NCBI GenBank assembly: GCA_003516765.1 | Contig: DPCD01000130.1 | Span: forward strand, 1-19,165 | From: Clostridiales bacterium | Lineage (GTDB): Bacteria; Bacillota; Clostridia; Oscillospirales; Oscillospiraceae | DNA: 19,165 bases | Direction: 5' to 3' | Shown here: positions 14,926-19,165 of the stretch, in pieces | Position numbering within the stretch: position 1 is the stretch's first letter | How the letters are laid out: the number at the start of each line of letters is the position of its first letter | Notes under the pieces: generated by a model | Seen by the model: only the letters and a program-made list of their open reading frames with translations | Databases searched by the model: none | What the model was told of the DNA's origin: nothing | Program-made: the position numbers and the translations under genes

Positions 14926-16224
14926 GAGATTGCAGCGAATGATGCACTCAAAGCTCTTGCCGCCGTAGGTGGTCGAGACCGTGGTCGTGCCCTTGCCGGT
15001 TGCGGTGACGACGCCGTCTGCGTCGACCGTACATACGCCCGTGTTGCCCGATTTCCACGAAAGCCCCTTCACGCGGTTTCCGTCGGCGTCCTTGAGGGAG
15101 ATTTTGAAGTACTCGCCGAGGAACGCCATGGTAACGTCCGAATGGCTGAGCGTGCAGCCCTCCGCATCCACATCCGCGCCGGACTCGGCGCTGGAATCGA
15201 GCTTGCAGCGGACGATGCACTCAAGCTTCGTGCCGCTGACCTCCGCACGCACGGTCGTCGTGCCGCTGCCGACAGCGGTAATGGTGCCGCTGGAGGTGAC
15301 GGTGGCAACCGAGGCGTTTTCGCTCGTAAACGTCACCTGCGCACCTTCGGGGATGTTGCTGACAATCAGAGGCGCCTGCTCGCCGGGATAGAACAGCGTC
15401 ATATCCGTGGAATTCAGCGCAGGCGGAAGCTCTTCAGGCTGCTCCTGCGCCTCTTCGGCAATGAAATCGCAGGTTACCAGACACGTTGCCGTCTGGTCTC
15501 CGCAGACTGCGGTAATGACCGCCGTGCCGCCGTTGACCGCAACGACCTTTCCCTGCTGGTTCACCGTTGCAATCGTCTCGTCGCTGGAGGTGAACGTTAC
15601 CTCCTGATTGCAGGTTTCCGGAAGCTTCTGGACGGTGATGTTGTAAAACCGCTCCGGCTCGTCAAAGGTAATCGAGCTTGTGGCAAGCGTCAAGCCCTCG
15701 CAGGGCACAACCGCCTCCGGCTGCTCGTCCGATTCCTCCGGCTGCTCGTCCGATTCCTCCGGCTGGTAGTCTTCCTCGTTCATATACTGCTGCTCGGTGG
15801 GCACAGCGGGCTGCGACGGCTCGGAAGCAGCCTCCTGCGCGGGCTGCTGCGCCGGCTCCTGCATGCTCACCGGCTCCTTGGGGCTCAGGAATTTCGGGAA
15901 CCAGCTGAGCTGATACAGCGCGAACGCCGCGCCCATCAGAACCGCAAGCCCCAGAATCACGCAGATCGTAACCATCATCCATTTCGGAATCTTATAGGGA
16001 TTTTCCGCGCTTTTTGCCTCTTTTTCCTTTTTCGGGTCGGCAGCAAAATGGCCGCCCTTTTTCTTACTGAACTTTCCGCCGCGACCGCCTGCCGGCTTAT
16101 ACGCCGCGGGCATGACCGGCTGCGGCTCGGCTGCGCCGGGCTGCACCGCTTTTCCGCAGAGCGGACACTGACTGAGCGCGGCGTCAAACTCCGTGCCGCA
16201 GTATTCGCATTTTTTCAGTTTCAT
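14920..16224 (-). CDS. Zinc-ribbon, single-pass membrane protein with three Big2-like Ig repeats
   Basis: The 434-residue protein starts with a zinc ribbon (Cys6, Cys9, Cys20, Cys23). A basic, Gly/Lys-rich cytoplasmic linker, one membrane helix (about 83-104) and a Pro/Glu/Gln-rich acidic stalk (about 113-172, including PEESDEQ twice) follow. The outside part has three Ig-like repeats of the bacterial Big2 kind, about 176-262, 268-350 and 357-434. They carry VTFTSSDETIATVNQQGKVV, VTFTSENASVATVTSSGTIT and KSGNTGVCTVDADGVVT. Each ends in a Cys-x3-Cys strand (CLVTC, CIVRC, CIIRC). ATG at 16224 follows GGAGG at 6-nt spacing. It is divergent from the kinase gene, with which it shares a single-helix plus beta-repeat design. 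Function is unknown; a surface sensing or anchoring role is inference. Confidence 0.88.
   Translation of the reverse strand: MKLKKCEYCGTEFDAALSQCPLCGKAVQPGAAEPQPVMPAAYKPAGGRGGKFSKKKGGHFAADPKKEKEAKSAENPYKIPKWMMVTICVILGLAVLMGAAFALYQLSWFPKFLSPKEPVSMQEPAQQPAQEAASEPSQPAVPTEQQYMNEEDYQPEESDEQPEESDEQPEAVVPCEGLTLATSSITFDEPERFYNITVQKLPETCNQEVTFTSSDETIATVNQQGKVVAVNGGTAVITAVCGDQTATCLVTCDFIAEEAQEQPEELPPALNSTDMTLFYPGEQAPLIVSNIPEGAQVTFTSENASVATVTSSGTITAVGSGTTTVRAEVSGTKLECIVRCKLDSSAESGADVDAEGCTLSHSDVTMAFLGEYFKISLKDADGNRVKGLSWKSGNTGVCTVDADGVVTATGKGTTTVSTTYGGKSFECIIRCNLK
15721..15762. repeat. Two perfect 21-bp tandem units inside the Ig-repeat protein gene
   Basis: The 21-bp unit starting CTGCTCGTCCGATTCC occurs twice in direct succession and is followed by a partial third copy (CTGG). 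Read leftward, each unit encodes PEESDEQ in the extracellular stalk. Because the unit is a multiple of three, changes in copy number would alter stalk length without a frameshift. Confidence 0.9.
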
Positions 16225-16308
16225 GCAAATCCTCCGTTTGCTGCGCACGCACCTTTGCGTGCTGGATGGTTGGCGACATTGCGCCGCTTCGGTTGAGACC
16301 TACTGCGT

Positions 16309-16337
16309 ATCATAACACACCTTGCGACAAATTCCAA
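16309..16337 (-). promoter_or_regulatory. Promoter for the zinc-ribbon/Ig-repeat gene
   Basis: Reading leftward, TTGGAA (16337-16332), 17 nt and TATGAT (16314-16309) fit a sigma-A promoter at four and five of six positions. The leader would be about 78 nt and contains a GCACGC/GCGTGC hairpin near 16244-16263, just upstream of the ribosome binding site. Confidence 0.6.
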
Positions 16338-16359
16338 CCCCATATCGCAATATCTTGTA

Positions 16360-16388
16360 TTGCATTTTTATCAAAAATCGCTTAGAAT
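16360..16388 (+). promoter_or_regulatory. Promoter for the Ser/Thr kinase gene
   Basis: TTGCAT (16360-16365), 17 nt and TAGAAT (16383-16388) form a plausible sigma-A promoter with a weak -35. Transcription would start near 16395, giving a leader of about 24 nt with AAGGAGG at 16404-16410. Its -35 lies only 22 bp from that of the divergent promoter. Confidence 0.55.
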
Positions 16389-16418
16389 AATAGGACGTAT
16401 GAAAAGGAGGCGAACCAT

Positions 16419-19145
16419 TTGGCAGAACTCAAGCTTATCTCGCCGCTGCTTTCCAATATGGAAGTAGTCGAGTGTGTGAGCGTTCGCGGCGCAGCCGCAG
16501 TATATATCGTCAGAAGCACCAAAAGCGGGCAGACCTACGTTCTCAAGCACATCTCCGTGCCCGAGTCTCAGAAGCAGGTCGACGCGCTGATGTTCACCGG
16601 AGCCGCCGCCACAAAGGAAGACGCGCAAAAATATTATGAGCAGGTTGTTTCCGATTATCAGACGGAGCTGACGACGCTTGAAACACTCTCGGCAAGCCCG
16701 AATCTCGATTGCTTCCGCAGCTATCAGATCGCGCCCAAGGAAGACGGCGTCGGCTACGACATGTATCTGCTTGCCGAGCATCGCAAGACGCTCGTCGATT
16801 ACTTATCCGACAACGCCATGACGAAGCTCTGCGCGGTCAATCTGGCGATGGACCTTTGCAGCGCCCTCATCGATCTGCGTGCAGCGGGGCTCATTCACCG
16901 CGACGTCAAGCCGTCCAACATCTACTTGAACGCACAGGGGCATTTCCTGCTCGGAGACCTCGGCATCGCGAAAATCGACGATCTCAAATACTGCACGATG
17001 CCCGAGAGCATGCTCAGCTCCTACTCCGCGCCGGAGCTGTTCAGTCTGCTCGGCACGATCGAGCCAACGACGGATATTTATTCCGTGGGCTTGATTCTAT
17101 ACCGGATTTTCAACGGCAACCACGCGCCCTTTGAGGACGAAAACACGTCCGCGAAGGCAGCGGATCGCCGCAGAGTCACCGGCGAGGCGCTCCCGGTTCC
17201 GATGTACGCGGACTACGAGATTTCCGAAATCATTCTCAAGGCGTGTGCCTTCCAGCCTGCCGACCGCTACCAGAGCCCGCAGGAACTGAAGGACGCACTG
17301 GTCGAGTACATGAAGCGCAACCAGGTCGACGACACGCTGATTGTTCCCCCGATCGCGGGTGAGCACGAGCCGGTCGATCTGACGCAGGAGGAAGAAATTG
17401 AGCCGGTGCAGTTTGCAGACACCGATTCGCTGCCCGAGGATTTCAAGGAGAACTTCTCGCCGGACACGCAGATGCTCAACTCGCTCATCGACTCGGTCCA
17501 TAAAGAAGCGCAGAAGGACCCAGAGGGCTACGGCATCTCCGGTTCTCTGGAGCCGGATGAAGAAGACGACGCACCGCTGGATGATTCCGGCGCGCCCAAA
17601 AAGCGCCGCAAAAAGAGCCGCTGGCTTCCCATCGCGCTGTGCTGCCTGTTGCTGATTGCCGGTATCGGCGCGGCGGTCTACTTCTTCATCATTGCGCCCA
17701 GCAATCTGCACATCAACGAGATCACCCTTGTGGACACCGGCACGGACTATCTGACCGTGCAGGTCGATTCCGGCGAAAAGGAAGGCTCGTTCCAGGTCGT
17801 CTGCTCCGACACCTACGGAAACAAGTTCCACCAGAGCTTCCAGGCAAAGACAGACCTTACCTTCTCCGGTCTTGTCCCCGGCACGCAATACACCGTGACC
17901 GTCGAGCCGCAGAACGGAGAAACCCCGACCGGCAATTACACGCTCATGGCAACGACGCTCGCGCAGACGGAGATTCTGAGCTTCACGGCAACGCCCGTTT
18001 CCGTGACGCAGGCGGAGCTGAACCTCATCATTCTGGATGGACCAGACCCCGGCAGCTGGACCGTCAGCTATGCGGCAGAGGGACAGGAAGCGCAGACCGC
18101 GACCTTCTCCGGTCACAGTACCGTCATTGCAGGTCTCGCCTCCGGCACCGAGTATACCTTTACCCTGCAGGAGCCTGAGAACACGAAGCTCATCGGGCAG
18201 ACGAGCGCAACGTTCTCTACGGTTCCGACCGTCAGCATCGTCCCGCCGCTGTCCGTCGCGATTTCGAGCTCGTTGGCAATCTTGTCCTGGGATATCGAAG
18301 GCGACGCGCCCGAGAGCTGGACCGTTACCATCACGGGTCCCAACGACTACTCCGACACGCAGATCGTCTCCACGCCGTCTGTGACCTTCGAGGGCTTGAC
18401 GCCGGGCGAGACGTATGAAATCATCATCTCCACGCCCACGATGCTGCAGAGCGTCTCGACGACGATTACGCCGAACATCACGAAGCTCTCCTCGTTTACA
18501 GCCGATGTCGACGGTGAGGATCTCGTTCTCGACTGGACCTGCGAGGTAGACCCCGCGGAGCCCGGCTGGACGCTGGAAGCAAAAATTGCGGGCATTGATA
18601 CCGCGGTCGAGCTTCCCGAAGCGCAGGACGCGCCGCTTCGTGTGCCGCTCTCCGATCTGGTTCCCGATGCGGACTACACGTTCACCATTGCGCTCAAGAG
18701 CGGCGAAAAGCTGGAGGGCGAAACAAAAGTGGCGTATCACTCCCCGGCTGTGACGGACAAGTACACCGACCATGGCCTGGGCAATACCTACCTCGGCTTC
18801 TTCCTCAAGCCCGCAAATGTGGAAACCGTGACCAGCTCGAACCTCTCGACCTCGCGCAACAACTACTACACGATTTCCGAACAAATGGCGTTCGCGCTGC
18901 AAACACTCTCGACGCTCGACACGAAAGCAGAGGATGACATTACCGTCATGCTCGTTGTCCGTAACGACGCGGGCAAGCTCGTCAGCTTCGAAGAATCCCA
19001 GCGGCAGTGGAACACCATGTGGGAAAAGGATCTGTTCGTCGGTTCGCTTTCCAGCATGCCGCAGAAGGCAGGCACGTACACGCTGGAGATTTACTTCAAC
19101 CACAAGCTCGTCACAACCAAAGACTTCAATGTCCGCGAATCGTAA
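16419..19145 (+). CDS. Membrane Ser/Thr protein kinase with fibronectin-III-like outer repeats
   Basis: The 908-residue protein has a cytoplasmic Hanks-type kinase domain (about 15-300), an acidic linker with a basic KKRRKKSR end, one membrane helix (about 402-424) and about 480 outer residues. Catalytic residues are present: Lys43 (YVLKH), a likely helix-C Glu83, His160-Arg-Asp162 with Lys164 and Asn167, Asp180-Leu-Gly (DLG for DFG), and Ala204-Pro-Glu. The glycine loop is weak (VSVRGAAAVYIV), and an extra ~30 residues (about 47-78) precede helix C. Outside, four FN3-like repeats of about 85-90 residues can be traced between 430 and ~775 by recurring L.PGT.Y..T/GLTPGETYEI turns, followed by a separate C-terminal domain. 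There are no PASTA repeats. The start is TTG at 16419, 8 nt after AAGGAGG; no in-frame ATG fits. It is divergent from the Ig-repeat gene. Substrates are unknown. Confidence 0.93.
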   Translation: MAELKLISPLLSNMEVVECVSVRGAAAVYIVRSTKSGQTYVLKHISVPESQKQVDALMFTGAAATKEDAQKYYEQVVSDYQTELTTLETLSASPNLDCFRSYQIAPKEDGVGYDMYLLAEHRKTLVDYLSDNAMTKLCAVNLAMDLCSALIDLRAAGLIHRDVKPSNIYLNAQGHFLLGDLGIAKIDDLKYCTMPESMLSSYSAPELFSLLGTIEPTTDIYSVGLILYRIFNGNHAPFEDENTSAKAADRRRVTGEALPVPMYADYEISEIILKACAFQPADRYQSPQELKDALVEYMKRNQVDDTLIVPPIAGEHEPVDLTQEEEIEPVQFADTDSLPEDFKENFSPDTQMLNSLIDSVHKEAQKDPEGYGISGSLEPDEEDDAPLDDSGAPKKRRKKSRWLPIALCCLLLIAGIGAAVYFFIIAPSNLHINEITLVDTGTDYLTVQVDSGEKEGSFQVVCSDTYGNKFHQSFQAKTDLTFSGLVPGTQYTVTVEPQNGETPTGNYTLMATTLAQTEILSFTATPVSVTQAELNLIILDGPDPGSWTVSYAAEGQEAQTATFSGHSTVIAGLASGTEYTFTLQEPENTKLIGQTSATFSTVPTVSIVPPLSVAISSSLAILSWDIEGDAPESWTVTITGPNDYSDTQIVSTPSVTFEGLTPGETYEIIISTPTMLQSVSTTITPNITKLSSFTADVDGEDLVLDWTCEVDPAEPGWTLEAKIAGIDTAVELPEAQDAPLRVPLSDLVPDADYTFTIALKSGEKLEGETKVAYHSPAVTDKYTDHGLGNTYLGFFLKPANVETVTSSNLSTSRNNYYTISEQMAFALQTLSTLDTKAEDDITVMLVVRNDAGKLVSFEESQRQWNTMWEKDLFVGSLSSMPQKAGTYTLEIYFNHKLVTTKDFNVRES

Positions 19146-19165
19146 AATAATCTCCCCGGTGCTTG

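Noticed and set aside
14902..16296. 464-codon rightward frame opposite the Ig-repeat gene
   Set aside because: It starts inside the bidirectional terminator, is Arg/Leu-rich, and covers a gene with clear domains on the other strand.
16225..16308. Operator-like hairpins (GGCGAC...CGCC, GCACGC...GCGTGC) upstream of the Ig-repeat gene
   Set aside because: The arms are only 4-6 bp long and could occur by chance in GC-rich DNA; mentioned with the promoter but not called as an operator.
17097..19103. 668-codon leftward frame opposite the kinase gene
   Set aside because: It is a shadow frame: the rightward kinase has full motifs, and this frame is Arg/Gly/Val-rich with no recognisable domain or start signal.

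Overview
The window looks like chromosomal DNA from an endospore-forming, moderately GC-rich member of the Clostridia, most likely of the Oscillospiraceae/Ruminococcaceae type. The evidence is the sporulation genes spoVAD, spoVAE and spoIIR, an AddAB rather than RecBCD repair enzyme, an IreB-family protein, strong AGGAGG ribosome binding sites, and a eukaryotic-like Ser/Thr kinase. I see no tRNA, rRNA, CRISPR array, insertion sequence or phage gene. The genes are densely packed and no gap exceeds about 225 bases.

Layout. (1) Positions 1-1584 are the 3' part of pheT (+). (2) 1696-2041 is a self-contained unit: sigma-A promoter, ireB-family gene, perfect terminator. (3) 2058-2586 holds a 97-residue unknown gene with its own extended -10 promoter, followed by two terminators in tandem. 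(4) 2595-4024 is a forespore unit: a sigma-G-like promoter, spoVAD and spoVAE, without spoVAC. (5) A bidirectional terminator separates this from the leftward addB-addA operon (10940 to 4102), whose genes overlap by 8 nt. (6) Further right and also leftward is thrH - DUF1015 gene - ispE (14444 to 11633), followed by spoIIR (11578 to 10970), which has a hairpin over its ribosome binding site. (7) 14609-14868 is a small rightward DUF378 membrane protein gene behind a near-perfect sigma-G promoter. (8) 14920-19145 contains a divergent pair. One gene encodes a zinc-ribbon, single-helix membrane protein with three Big2-like Ig repeats (leftward). The other encodes a 908-residue membrane Ser/Thr kinase with fibronectin-III-like outer repeats instead of PASTA repeats (rightward). 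They share a 194-bp intergenic region with a recognisable promoter in each direction.

How the parts relate. Three sporulation inputs can be read from DNA: a candidate sigma-F promoter for spoIIR and two sigma-G-type promoters, both with the same CATACTA -10 element, for spoVAD-spoVAE and the DUF378 gene. The housekeeping genes cover phenylalanine tRNA charging, double-strand break repair, phosphoserine/homoserine metabolism and isoprenoid synthesis. The most likely candidates for something not yet described are the divergent kinase / Ig-repeat membrane protein pair, the RNA arrangement in front of spoIIR, and the sigma-G control of the DUF378 gene. All promoter calls are by eye against consensus sequences and are untested.
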